A model generated the notes under the pieces. It did no database searches. It was not told the origin of the DNA and saw only the letters and a program-made list of their open reading frames with translations. Made by a program: the position numbers and the translations under genes. From Kerstersia gyiorum (lineage in GTDB: Bacteria; Pseudomonadota; Gammaproteobacteria; Burkholderiales; Burkholderiaceae_B): a stretch of DNA of 64,000 nucleotides. The DNA lies in the NCBI RefSeq assembly GCF_004216755.1, contig NZ_SGWZ01000001.1, positions 930,001 through 994,000 on the forward strand. Direction: 5' to 3'. Of this stretch, positions 38,658 through 45,239 are shown in pieces. Each line of letters starts with the position of its first letter. Position 1 is the stretch's first letter.

Positions 38658-38921
38658 ATGACCAACATCACCACTTACGGCCAAAAACATCAAAATAGGG
38701 CTGGACTGTCAGGATATGTTGCCGAGCTGGGGGCAGCGTTCCTCAGCGCCCGCCTGGGCATCACTGCAGAACCCCGCGAAGATCACGCCAAATACCTGGC
38801 CAGCTGGATCAAGGTCCTGAAAGATGATCGCAAGGCGTTCATCACCGCTGCATCCAAGGCAGCCGAGGCCAGCGATTACCTGCTGGCCCTGGCCAATCAG
38901 GAGCAAAAGCAAGCGGCCTGA
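38658..38921 (+). pseudogene. C-terminal fragment of an ArdC-like antirestriction protein
   Basis: From residue 17 on the frame reads SGYVAELGAAFLSARLGITAEPREDHAKYLASWIKVLKDDRKAFITAASKAAEASDYLLAL. This is the usual C-terminal end of ArdC-type proteins (zincin-like metallopeptidase domain). The N-terminal DNA-binding domain and most of the zincin core are absent, so it is a fragment, although an ATG happens to precede it. It points to a plasmid source for the IS cargo. Confidence 0.65.
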
Positions 38922-39144
38922 TGGCCGCTTTTCTCCGGCCTGCGAGGCCTGCGCGCTTCGCTTGCCGGGGGCTACTGGCTTACGGTTGGAAGTGGCTGTC
39001 TTGCTGGTCCCCTCACACTATCATGCCGTTCTCGCAGTCAAGGGCTGCGCCCGGCCTTCGCCGTGCTTGCGGCCATGGCCGTTTTGACCTGCCCCCCGTA
39101 AATAGTACGGAAACGATGTAGAGTCCATTCCCAAAGGAATGGCA

Positions 39145-39411
39145 ATGAAGAAACGATTCACGGAAGAACAGATCATCGGCGTGCTCAAGGAGGCCGATGC
39201 GGGTGCCAAGCCTGCTGAACTGTGCCGCAAGCACGGGATCTCCGAGGCGACGTACTACAACTGGAAGGCGAAGTTCGGTGGCATGACGGTGTCGGACGCT
39301 CAGCGCCTGAAGGAGCTGGAGCTGGAGCTGGAGAACAACAAGCTCAAGAAGCTGTTGGCTGAGTCGATGTTGGACAAAGCGGCGCTTCAGGATCTCTTAG
39401 GCCGAAAGTAG
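39145..39411 (+). CDS. IS3-family transposase OrfA
   Basis: The 88-aa OrfA has a helix-turn-helix (FTEEQIIGVLKEADAGAKPAELCRKHGISEATYYNWKAKFGG) and a C-terminal leucine zipper (RLKELELELENNKLKKLLAE) for multimerisation. It binds the IS ends and is fused to OrfB by -1 ribosomal frameshifting. The ATG at 39139 leaves no room after AGGA, so the ATG six bases later is the start. Confidence 0.9.
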   Translation: MKKRFTEEQIIGVLKEADAGAKPAELCRKHGISEATYYNWKAKFGGMTVSDAQRLKELELELENNKLKKLLAESMLDKAALQDLLGRK

Positions 39412-39449
39412 TCAGCCCGCAGGCCAGGCGCGAGGCGGTCAGGACGCTA

Positions 39450-40271
39450 ATGACCGAGCGCGGCATGGGTATCACCCGGGCCTGCGGGCTCGTAGGGATT
39501 TCTCGGTCTCTGTTTCACTACGAGAGCCGGCGCACGGGCGATGCGGCGCTGACTGAACGCATGAAAGAGATGGCGGCGGTCAAGCGGCGCTATGGTTACC
39601 GTCGCATCCACGTGCTGTTGCGCCGCGAGGGCTGGCATTCGAATCACAAACGAGTTTGGCGGCTGTACAGCCAAGCTGGGTTGAGCGTGCGTCAACGCAA
39701 GCGCAAGCGCATCGCGGCAACCGAGCGCGTGGTTCGTCCAGCGGCGACCGGGCCGAATCAGAGTTGGTCAATGGACTTTGTCGCCGACGGTCTGGCCTAT
39801 GGTCGCCGGTTCCGCTGCTTGAATATTGTCGATGACTACACTCGCGAATGCTTGGCCATCGAGGTTGATACGTCGCTGCCGGGACTGCGGGTTACCAACG
39901 TGCTTGAACGGTTGGTAGAAATGCGTGGCCTGCCTCGATCCATCACCGTGGACAACGGGCCGGAGTTTGCCGGCAGGGCGTTGGATGCCTGGGCCTATCA
40001 GGCAGGAGTCACCCTGTCGTTCATTCGGCCAGGCAAGCCCGTGGAGAATGCCTACATCGAAAGTTTCAATGGCAAGTTCCGCGACGAATGCCTCAACGAG
40101 CATTGGTTCCTGTCGCTTCGCAAGGCCAAAACCTTGATCGAAAACTGGCGGGTCGAGTACAACACCGATCGGCCTCACAGTGCGCTAGGATATTTAACCC
40201 CTACGCAGTTTGCGCAGGCACATCAGGAAAAAATGCTTTTAACCCCGGACTCTATGTCGGCGCCGTACTAA
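39450..40271 (+). CDS. IS3-family transposase OrfB (DDE integrase domain)
   Basis: The 273-aa product has the IS3 OrfB order: an HTH_21-like region (KRRYGYRRIHVLLRREGW), then the integrase core with the DDE triad. The triad is Asp in QSWSMDFVADGL, Asp in ITVDNGPEFAGRALDAWA and Glu in PVENAYIESFNGKFRDECLN. The C terminus YNTDRPHSALGYLTPTQFA is standard. It is read in the -1 frame relative to OrfA and probably is made mainly as an OrfAB fusion. It appears intact, so the IS may still be active. Confidence 0.92.
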   Translation: MTERGMGITRACGLVGISRSLFHYESRRTGDAALTERMKEMAAVKRRYGYRRIHVLLRREGWHSNHKRVWRLYSQAGLSVRQRKRKRIAATERVVRPAATGPNQSWSMDFVADGLAYGRRFRCLNIVDDYTRECLAIEVDTSLPGLRVTNVLERLVEMRGLPRSITVDNGPEFAGRALDAWAYQAGVTLSFIRPGKPVENAYIESFNGKFRDECLNEHWFLSLRKAKTLIENWRVEYNTDRPHSALGYLTPTQFAQAHQEKMLLTPDSMSAPY

Positions 40272-40291
40272 ATCTGGGGGCAGGTCAATCG

Positions 40292-40630
40292 CAGGACAAC
40301 CTGGTCGGATTTTTGAATGCCGAAGTTTTGAATCATGAGCTTCACATTTGGGAGCTTTCTGTTCATGGCGATTGGCAACGACAAGGTGTTGGCACGGGAC
40401 TGCTTCGCAGCGCTTACCAATATGCGGTGGAGACCGGCTTGGCTGCGCTGACGCTGACGACTTTTAAAGATGTTCCGTGGTGTGCGCCGGCGTATGCAAA
40501 ATTCGGGTTCAAACCCGTGATGAACCCCGTCCTGCATCTTCGAGATGCGCTGAATGCCGAGGCTGCTCACGGCCTCCCAGTCGAGCGGCGAGTGGCAATG
40601 CGTTTGCCCATAACGAGGCCAGAACAATAA
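40292..40630 (+). pseudogene. GNAT acetyltransferase, 3' part
   Basis: The frame QDNLVGFLNAEVLNHELHIWELSVHGDWQRQGVGTGLLRSAYQYA holds the acetyl-CoA-binding motif (QRQGVGTGL), followed by WCAPAYAKFGFKPVM. It is the remainder of the gene begun at 36512; the rejoined protein is about 173 aa, normal for GNAT. As it stands, the acetyl-CoA-binding half is separated from its start. Confidence 0.85.
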
Positions 40631-40711
40631 CTTGGACGTAGGCAGTCTTCATGCCGGAGGCGGCTTAGTTCACCATGAGTGCCCACAGTGGTACAGACTT
40701 AAAGCATTAAC

Positions 40712-40840
40712 GTGACAGCGGCTGTGGAGGTTCCTGCAACTCCCACACCGGTGCCGCTGTTTGGCGAACTGTGGGAGCGGCTGCTGTTGTCGGTGATGGT
40801 GCTGGGCTTTGCAGCGCTCGGCCTGTACATGCGCCGCTAG
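40712..40840 (+). pseudogene. Sorting-tail fragment resembling IPTL-CTERM
   Basis: The frame ends VPATPTPVPLFGELWERLLLSVMVLGFAALGLYMRR before a stop. A proline motif, one hydrophobic helix and a terminal arginine pair are what PEP-/IPTL-CTERM tails look like. No secreted protein precedes it, so it is a leftover 3' end. Confidence 0.4.
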
Positions 40841-40916
40841 TGATGGCGTGACGATTGCAATGCAGCGGAAGCTGCGCCTATAGCTGGCGGTAATTGATGG
40901 CCGCTGGCTTTTTAGA

Positions 40917-40948
40917 GCACTAGGGAGTCATGTCCTTGGTGCTTTTTT
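40917..40948 (+). terminator. Hairpin terminator near right end of element 2
   Basis: Stem GCACTAGGGA against TCCTTGGTGC (two G-T pairs) is followed by TTTTTT. Confidence 0.75.
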
Positions 40949-40994
40949 GTGGGCGCCGGGTACGGGCTGAATGACCGCTTTGGTGCAAGACGAA

Positions 40995-41225
40995 CTTCCG
41001 GTTTGGGTCGTTAGCAGACAGTGCGGTTGATATGTGCCTTCGGTACACTCCCGGTACACCCATCCGTTTTCACCGCTTCCCCAAAACTCCGCTAACCTAC
41101 TGTCACCAAACTACTTTCCCCTCCCATCACCTCCGCACCCCTGCACCCCATTCCCCCAAGCACTGCCTTTCCATCACAAACTTTTAATCCGTTGGTCGAG
41201 GGTTCGAGTCCCTCAGGACCCACCA
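40995..41225 (+). repeat. Right end of element 2: second copy of the 231-bp repeat
   Basis: This copy is ungapped against 33172-33402 with scattered substitutions, mostly in the first 180 bp. It has the same pair of GGTACAC sites 11 bp apart (41042, 41053) and the same 46-nt tRNA-Lys end (41180-41225). Confidence 0.85.
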
Positions 41226-41232
41226 GAATATG

Positions 41233-41266
41233 AAGGGCCTACGCACAGCGTGCGTAGGCCCTTTTT
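41233..41266 (+). terminator. Terminator downstream of the third tRNA-Lys 3' end copy
   Basis: A perfect 13-bp stem, AAGGGCCTACGCA against TGCGTAGGCCCTT, is followed by TTT. A related hairpin recurs at 42286-42320, which suggests this is the original tRNA-Lys terminator duplicated with the att site. Confidence 0.85.
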
Positions 41267-41337
41267 GTTTTTGCTTTGAGCGTATGGTGAGCGGCGGCGT
41301 CTCGTGTGTGTTTTAAGATGATTGGCCGCCGATGGCG

Positions 41338-41634
41338 TCAATGGGATGGAATCGGCTCCACGGTTAGTCTCACGCCAGCGGCACGTGCCAGCTTGAGCAC
41401 TGTGTCGTATCGTGGCTTTGCACCAGGCGCCAGTGCTTTGTACAGGCTTTCACGGCCTAGTCCTGCATCTTGAGCCATTTTTGTCATGCCGCGTGCCTTG
41501 GCCACATCTGCGAGTGCAGCCAGAAAGAGCGCCGGTTCATTCTCTTCCAGGGCGGCAGACAGATAGGCTGCAATCGCTTCTTCGTTGTCGAGGTATTCCG
41601 CAGCATCGAACGGGACGGTTTTGATGGCGGTCAT
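41338..41634 (-). CDS. HigA-type antitoxin (addiction module antidote protein)
   Basis: The 98-aa protein TAIKTVPFDAAEYLDNEEAIAAYLSAALEENEP, followed by the HTH ALADVAKARGMTKMAQDAGLGRESLYKALAPGAKPRYDTVLKLARAAGVRLTVEP, is typical of the addiction-module antidote family paired with RelE/HigB-like toxins. The frame opens at 41661, but the ATG at 41634 overlaps the toxin stop as ATGA, so it is used. Toxin-first order is the usual one for HigBA modules. It should neutralise the toxin and repress the operon through the palindrome upstream of the toxin gene. Confidence 0.88.
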   Translation of the reverse strand: MTAIKTVPFDAAEYLDNEEAIAAYLSAALEENEPALFLAALADVAKARGMTKMAQDAGLGRESLYKALAPGAKPRYDTVLKLARAAGVRLTVEPIPSH

Positions 41635-41936
41635 GATTGTTCCTCTTGAATTTTTTTCCACATCCTGATGGCAGTCGCGATGTCTTTCTGTTGGGTGGAC
41701 TTGTCGCCACCATGAAGCAGGAGATAAACCACGCGCCCTTCTCGGGCGTAGTAGACACGGTAGCCTGGGCCGAAATCAATCCGCATTTCTGAGACGCCGT
41801 CGCCAATAGGTTTGATCTCACCAAAGTTTCCCAAGCTGGCATTCCTGATGCGAGCGAGGATCTTGGCTTTGCCCATCACATCTTTGAGGCTTGAAAGCCA
41901 CCGGCCAAACTCTTCGGTGAGGTTGATCGTGTTCAT
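41631..41936 (-). CDS. HigB/RelE-type toxin
   Basis: The 101-aa protein has the family pattern LTEEFGRWLSSLKDVMGKAKILARIRNASLGNFGEIKPIGDGVSEMRIDFGPGYRVYYAREGRVVYLLLHGGDKSTQQKDIATAI. Relatives are ribosome-dependent mRNA interferases. The ATG at 41936 (MNTINLTEEFG) is chosen over the upstream frame opening at 41972, which would run through the operator. Its stop overlaps the antitoxin start by 4 bp. The pair sits in an element remnant, where it would select against loss of the region. Confidence 0.88.
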   Translation of the reverse strand: MNTINLTEEFGRWLSSLKDVMGKAKILARIRNASLGNFGEIKPIGDGVSEMRIDFGPGYRVYYAREGRVVYLLLHGGDKSTQQKDIATAIRMWKKIQEEQS

Positions 41937-41946
41937 GGCTAAGATA

Positions 41947-41962
41947 GTATCCGAACGGATAC
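41947..41962. promoter_or_regulatory. Palindromic operator of the toxin-antitoxin operon
   Basis: GTATCCGAACGGATAC is a perfect 7-bp inverted repeat around AA, 11 bp before the toxin start. It is the likely antitoxin binding site for autorepression. Confidence 0.7.
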
Positions 41963-42009
41963 GCTTTATCAAGGTATGGGCTTGCAGTGATGCCGCCTGG
42001 TCGTGTGAG

Positions 42010-42271
42010 AGCGAATCTTTGGTAGCACGCTGTCTTCATCCATATCAGGTTCGACGGGCTTGATACGCAATGACCAAGCTCATTCAAACCTGGCGAACAT
42101 CAGGCAGCAGCTTGACTGAGATAGCTGGCAATGTCGGCAGTGCGGAAATACACCCTGCGCCCGATCTTCACGCGGGCCTGCCGGATTTGCAGCGCATAGG
42201 GTTGCGACGTACGAAGTGCCACCCGCAAGCCGTCCGGGCTGTGATGCAGCAGCTCTGCCAACTGCGGCAGG
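42010..42271 (-). pseudogene. Truncated AlpA-like gene and decayed rep start of element 3
   Basis: The frame from LPQLAELLHHSPDGLRVALRTS to the end at 42100 matches the element 1 AlpA-like protein almost residue for residue. Its first 20 codons are replaced by the tRNA-Lys flank after 42271. Downstream at 42010-42098, the start of the rep-like gene is also recognisable (MFARFE then stop, then SLRIKPVE), with Trp replaced by a stop codon. Both are non-functional remnants that show a related element once lay here. Confidence 0.75.
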
Positions 42272-42349
42272 CCCACCAGAATACGAAGGGGCCTACGCAA
42301 ACCATGCATAGGCCCTTCTTGTTTTCCATCCACTCGTTGACCGCACTTT

Positions 42350-42940
42350 TCAGTGCATCGAATCCGGATGCGAACTCACCCATAAAATCCGTGCATCCTC
42401 TTGACCTCCGGATATGCAGGCGTGGCCCATGTTGCTGTCGAAATAGCAGGCGTCGCCCGGTTGCAGGGTCAGCGGGGCGTAGCAATCGGTGTGGATGACG
42501 ATTGTGCCGGAGAGTACGTAGAGAAATTCCTCGCCATCGTGGCGCAGCAATTCGGAGAAGGCTTTCGAGTCGTGCACTTTGATGGTGGTGACCAGGGGTA
42601 GGAATTGTTTGTCCGCCAGGTCGCTGTGCAGGATTTCGTAGCCATATTGTGGTGTGTCGTGCGTGACGCCTTCGCCGCGCCGGGTGACGCTGCGGCGCCA
42701 TAAGGCCGTGGGTTTGCGGTCGTCCGGCTGAAACAGTGCACCGACGTTGATGTCCAGTCCCCGCGCCAGGGCGGCGATTTTTTCATAGGTCGGCGAGAGT
42801 TGGCCGTTCTCGATCTTCGACAGGGCCGATGCGGAGATGCCAGAGCGTTCACTGAGCTGTTGCAAGGTCAACCCGGCTTGCTTGCGCAGTTGGCGCAGTT
42901 TGTCCGCCAGTACGTTGACCACCTCTTCGGTAGCAACCAT
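42350..42940 (-). CDS. XRE-cupin transcriptional regulator
   Basis: The 196-aa protein has an HTH domain at about 10-65 (LRQLRKQAGLTLQQLSERSGISASALSKIENGQLSPTYEKI) and a C-terminal cupin at about 120-190 (SELLRHDGEEFLYVLSGTIVIHTDCYAPLTLQPGDACYFDSNMGHA). Such regulators (PuuR-like) sense small metabolites, often amino acids or polyamines, and repress nearby genes. It diverges from the MHS transporter. AGGAGACAAAC precedes the ATG. Two palindromes in the intergenic region are probable operators. Confidence 0.88.
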   Translation of the reverse strand: MVATEEVVNVLADKLRQLRKQAGLTLQQLSERSGISASALSKIENGQLSPTYEKIAALARGLDINVGALFQPDDRKPTALWRRSVTRRGEGVTHDTPQYGYEILHSDLADKQFLPLVTTIKVHDSKAFSELLRHDGEEFLYVLSGTIVIHTDCYAPLTLQPGDACYFDSNMGHACISGGQEDARILWVSSHPDSMH

Positions 42941-43012
42941 GTTTGTCTCCTGTATATCAGGACTTTCTTTTCCTGTGGAAAACCCTAAAGGCGATTTTTT
43001 TAGTATCGGAAT

Positions 43013-43063
43013 AATATTTCTTATACGAAATATTTTTTAAGAAAGTACAGGTTTTATCTGTAC
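43013..43063. promoter_or_regulatory. Two palindromes between the cupin regulator and the transporter
   Basis: AATATTTC-TTATAC-GAAATATT lies at 43013-43034 and GTACAG-gttttat-CTGTAC at 43045-43063, in an otherwise AT-rich stretch. They are candidate binding sites for the XRE-cupin regulator. Confidence 0.5.
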
Positions 43064-43078
43064 GACGATGGTAGTTAT

Positions 43079-43285
43079 ATGCAAATCCTTGATCAAGCGC
43101 TGACTGAGCGCTGTTTACCTTTCGATCGGCTGCTTGCAGCCATCAAGGCCAAGTTCATCGAAGGGTGTTATGCCCCGCTCAGGAACATTCACTGGCAGGA
43201 CAACCAGACAAGGCAGGCCACAAGTCTGCTGCTTATGCCAGGCGCCAAAAGCCGGCAACAACTAGTCTCTGCACCGCCGGGCTGA
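43079..43285 (+). pseudogene. N-terminal fragment of an ornithine cyclodeaminase / mu-crystallin family gene
   Basis: The 68 codons read MQILDQALTERCLPFDRLLA, then AIKAKFIEGCYAPLRNIHW and ATSLLLMPGAK. This is the usual opening of the ornithine cyclodeaminase / pyrroline-2-carboxylate reductase family, which is normally about 310-330 aa with a Rossmann domain. Everything after LLLMPGAK is lost. It lies between the regulator and the transporter, which suggests the locus once handled an amino acid such as proline, hydroxyproline or ornithine. Confidence 0.5.
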
Positions 43286-43323
43286 TACGCCCCACGCGCT
43301 TTACATCACAAGGAATTTTCGTC

Positions 43324-44619
43324 ATGACGGTCCAACAAACCGCCGCCACGCCCGGCAAACGCGCATCGGCCAAACGGGTTTTGCTTGCCAGCCTGACCGG
43401 CAGCTCCATCGAGTGGTTCGATTACTTTTTGTACGGCACCACCGCTGCCCTGGTTTTCAATAAGCTGTTTTTCCCGAATTTCGACCCGGTCGTCGGCCTT
43501 ATGCTGTCGTACCTGTCGTTTGCGCTGACGTTTTTCATTCGTCCCTTGGGCGGCCTGATTTTTGCGCATATTGGCGATCGCATCGGGCGCAAGAAAACGC
43601 TGGTTATTACACTCTCACTGATGGGTGGCGCGACGGTCGGGATTGGCCTGTTGCCTGGCTATGACTATATAGGCGTGTGGGCGCCTATCCTGCTGGTGTT
43701 GTTGCGCCTGATCCAGGGGCTGGGTATTGGTGGCGAATGGGGGGGCGCCTTGTTGCTTGCCTACGAATATGCCGCACCCAACCGTCGCGGTCTGTTTGGC
43801 AGCGTGCCGCAAATGGGGGTGACCATCGGCATGTTGCTGGCCACGCTGGCCATGACCTTGATGAGCCTGTTGCCTGATGACCAGTTCATGAGCTGGGGCT
43901 GGCGTGTGCCGTTCCTGGCCAGTGCAGGCCTGGTGTTCCTGGGCCTGTGGGTGCGCAATGGCATAGATGAAACGCCGGATTTCCAGAAAGCCAAGGAAGA
44001 AGGTCAGGTGGCCAAGATGCCGCTGGTCGAAACCCTGCGCGACCACTGGCGCGAGGTGCTGATCGCCATCGGCGCCAAGGTGGTGGAGACCGCACCGTTC
44101 TACCTGTTCTCGACCTTCGTCGTGAGTTATGCCACCGGTGGCCTCAAGTACGATCGTTTCGACGTGCTCAATGCGGTCACCATCGCTACCCTGATTACCA
44201 CGTTCTGCATACCGCTGATGGGCCTGCTGTCCGATTATGTGGGCCGCGTGAAGGTGTTCATGGTTGGCGCGCTGGCGATGGCCTTGTTCGCAGTGCCTTA
44301 CTTCATGCTGCTGGATATGCGTTCGAATACGGCCCTGATTATTGCGACGGTCGTGGCTCTCGGCTTGATCTGGGCGCCCATTACGGCGGTGCTCGGTACC
44401 ATGTTCTCGGAAATTTTTGCCACCCGCGTGCGCTATACCGGCATTACGCTGGGCTACCAGATCGGCGCAGCCGTTGCCGGTGGTACGGCACCGCTGATCG
44501 CTACCTGGCTGCTGGATATATACGATGGCTCGTGGGTGCCCGTCGCGGTTTACATTATTGTGGCGGCATTGATTTCGATGGCGGCGGTTTCCACCGTCAG
44601 GCTTCGCCGGGTGGAGTGA
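43324..44619 (+). CDS. MFS transporter, metabolite:H+ symporter (MHS) family
   Basis: The 431-aa membrane protein has the MHS opening LTGSSIEWFDYFLYGTTAALVFNKLFFP, the loop HIGDRIGRKKTLVITLSLMGGATVGIGLLPGY and LLRLIQGLGIGGEWGGALLLAYEYAAPNRRGLFGSVPQ, with twelve likely helices. MHS proteins import organic acids, shikimate, citrate or betaine-type solutes with protons. The ATG at 43324 is preceded by AGGAATTTTCG. It diverges from a cupin regulator that probably controls it. The frame continues upstream to 43165, but that part overlaps the ornithine cyclodeaminase fragment. The substrate is unknown. Confidence 0.9.
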   Translation: MTVQQTAATPGKRASAKRVLLASLTGSSIEWFDYFLYGTTAALVFNKLFFPNFDPVVGLMLSYLSFALTFFIRPLGGLIFAHIGDRIGRKKTLVITLSLMGGATVGIGLLPGYDYIGVWAPILLVLLRLIQGLGIGGEWGGALLLAYEYAAPNRRGLFGSVPQMGVTIGMLLATLAMTLMSLLPDDQFMSWGWRVPFLASAGLVFLGLWVRNGIDETPDFQKAKEEGQVAKMPLVETLRDHWREVLIAIGAKVVETAPFYLFSTFVVSYATGGLKYDRFDVLNAVTIATLITTFCIPLMGLLSDYVGRVKVFMVGALAMALFAVPYFMLLDMRSNTALIIATVVALGLIWAPITAVLGTMFSEIFATRVRYTGITLGYQIGAAVAGGTAPLIATWLLDIYDGSWVPVAVYIIVAALISMAAVSTVRLRRVE

Positions 44620-44679
44620 TCGGACTGCCAGGTGTGTTCGACAGGCCTGCGCGTTATGACGCCGGCCTGTCGCCATCAG

Positions 44680-44717
44680 AAAAGGGCCTGCAGGCATTCA
44701 TGCCTGCAGGCCCTTTT
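44680..44717. terminator. Bidirectional terminator between transporter and VOC gene
   Basis: A perfect 17-bp stem (AAAAGGGCCTGCAGGCA against its complement) with loop TTCA serves both convergent genes. Confidence 0.9.
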
Positions 44718-44744
44718 GCATATTGCCAGGATGAAGGGGAAGAC

Positions 44745-45122
44745 TTACCGCTTTTCCCCGACATCAATCCGGTTGCCATCCGGATCAGCAAACACGAATG
44801 CGCGCTGGCCGTAGTCCTTGTCGCTCAGGGATTTGATGATGCGCACCCTTGCACTTACGCACAGTTGGTAGAGCGCGTCGATATCATCGACGAACATGTG
44901 CAGCGCATTCATGCGGGTGGCAAGGTGCTCACGATTCTGGCTGAGATGGATTTCGGCGGCATCTTTTTTCAGCACCACGAAACCGACAGGATCGCCGTTT
45001 TCGAAGGTTTTCTGAAACCCGAGAACGCCCGAGTAAAAGGCCAGCGCTGCCTGGATATTACGGACGGGCAGGCATGGCGCGGTACGGACGAAAGTGATGG
45101 ACTGAATGATGGATGGGTTCAT
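44745..45122 (-). CDS. VOC-family (glyoxalase/bleomycin-resistance-like) protein
   Basis: The 125-aa protein has one paired beta-alpha-beta-beta-beta module: TAPCLPVRNIQAALAFYSGVLGFQKTFENGDPVGFVVLKKDAAEIHLSQN, then NALHMFVDDIDALYQLCVSA and YGQRAFVFADPDGNRIDVGE. His and Glu positions match metal-binding members. Family members include glyoxalases, dioxygenases and antibiotic-binding proteins; the reaction cannot be assigned. It is convergent with the MHS transporter and about 120 bp from the end of the ABC operon. Confidence 0.8.
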   Translation of the reverse strand: MNPSIIQSITFVRTAPCLPVRNIQAALAFYSGVLGFQKTFENGDPVGFVVLKKDAAEIHLSQNREHLATRMNALHMFVDDIDALYQLCVSARVRIIKSLSDKDYGQRAFVFADPDGNRIDVGEKR

Positions 45123-45239
45123 CGCAAGTTCCCAACAAATAACGGCAGGGGCGGCGATGCGCTTGCCAGGTCAGGAGCAGTGTCCTATCAGATTGGAAAA
45201 GTAGCATACCTCTGGCCCGAGAAAAAGGGCATGAACGAG

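Larger units (their letters stand above)
36692..40287 (+). mobile_element. Composite IS407-group unit inserted in a GNAT gene
   Basis: The unit starts TGACCTGCCCCCCGTAAATA and ends in the inverted form (revcomp TGACCTGCCCCCAGATTTAG). It is flanked by a 4-bp target duplication, ATCG (36688-36691 and 40288-40291). A truncated IS copy forms the left end and a full copy the right end, in direct orientation. Between them is cargo: an alpha/beta hydrolase, a broken resolvase and an ArdC-like fragment. The 4-bp duplication fits the IS407 group of the IS3 family. Confidence 0.85.
39085..40287 (+). mobile_element. Complete IS3-family (IS407 group) insertion sequence
   Basis: This 1203-bp element has inverted ends starting TGACCTGCCCCC, orfA and orfB in overlapping -1 phase, and a DDE transposase. 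It forms the right end of the composite unit; its right flank carries the ATCG duplication. Confidence 0.9.
33403..41225 (+). mobile_element. Integrated element 2 (no integrase), tandem to element 1
   Basis: This 7.8-kb unit lies between two att repeats (33357-33402 and 41180-41225) and shares its whole right end with element 1. No tyrosine integrase is present, so it either lost one or is moved by the element 1 integrase. Cargo: a broken DUF4279 gene, a MerR-methyltransferase pair, a GNAT gene split by an IS unit, and a C-terminal sorting-tail fragment. Confidence 0.7.
41226..42280. mobile_element. Remnant of a third tRNA-Lys element
   Basis: The segment lies between the att copy ending at 41225 and a worn copy CCCACCA at 42272-42278. 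Both are followed by GAATA and a matching AAGGGSCCTACGCA-type terminator. Inside are a HigBA-type pair and a truncated AlpA gene with a decayed rep start, both homologous to element 1. The integrase and most of the body are gone. Confidence 0.65.

Noticed and set aside
42070..42498. 142-codon plus-strand frame across the end of element 3
   Set aside because: It runs antisense to the truncated AlpA gene and crosses the att junction and terminator, with no motif.
43615..44697. 360-codon frame antisense to the MHS transporter
   Set aside because: Histidine- and glutamine-rich shadow; the transporter frame is clear.
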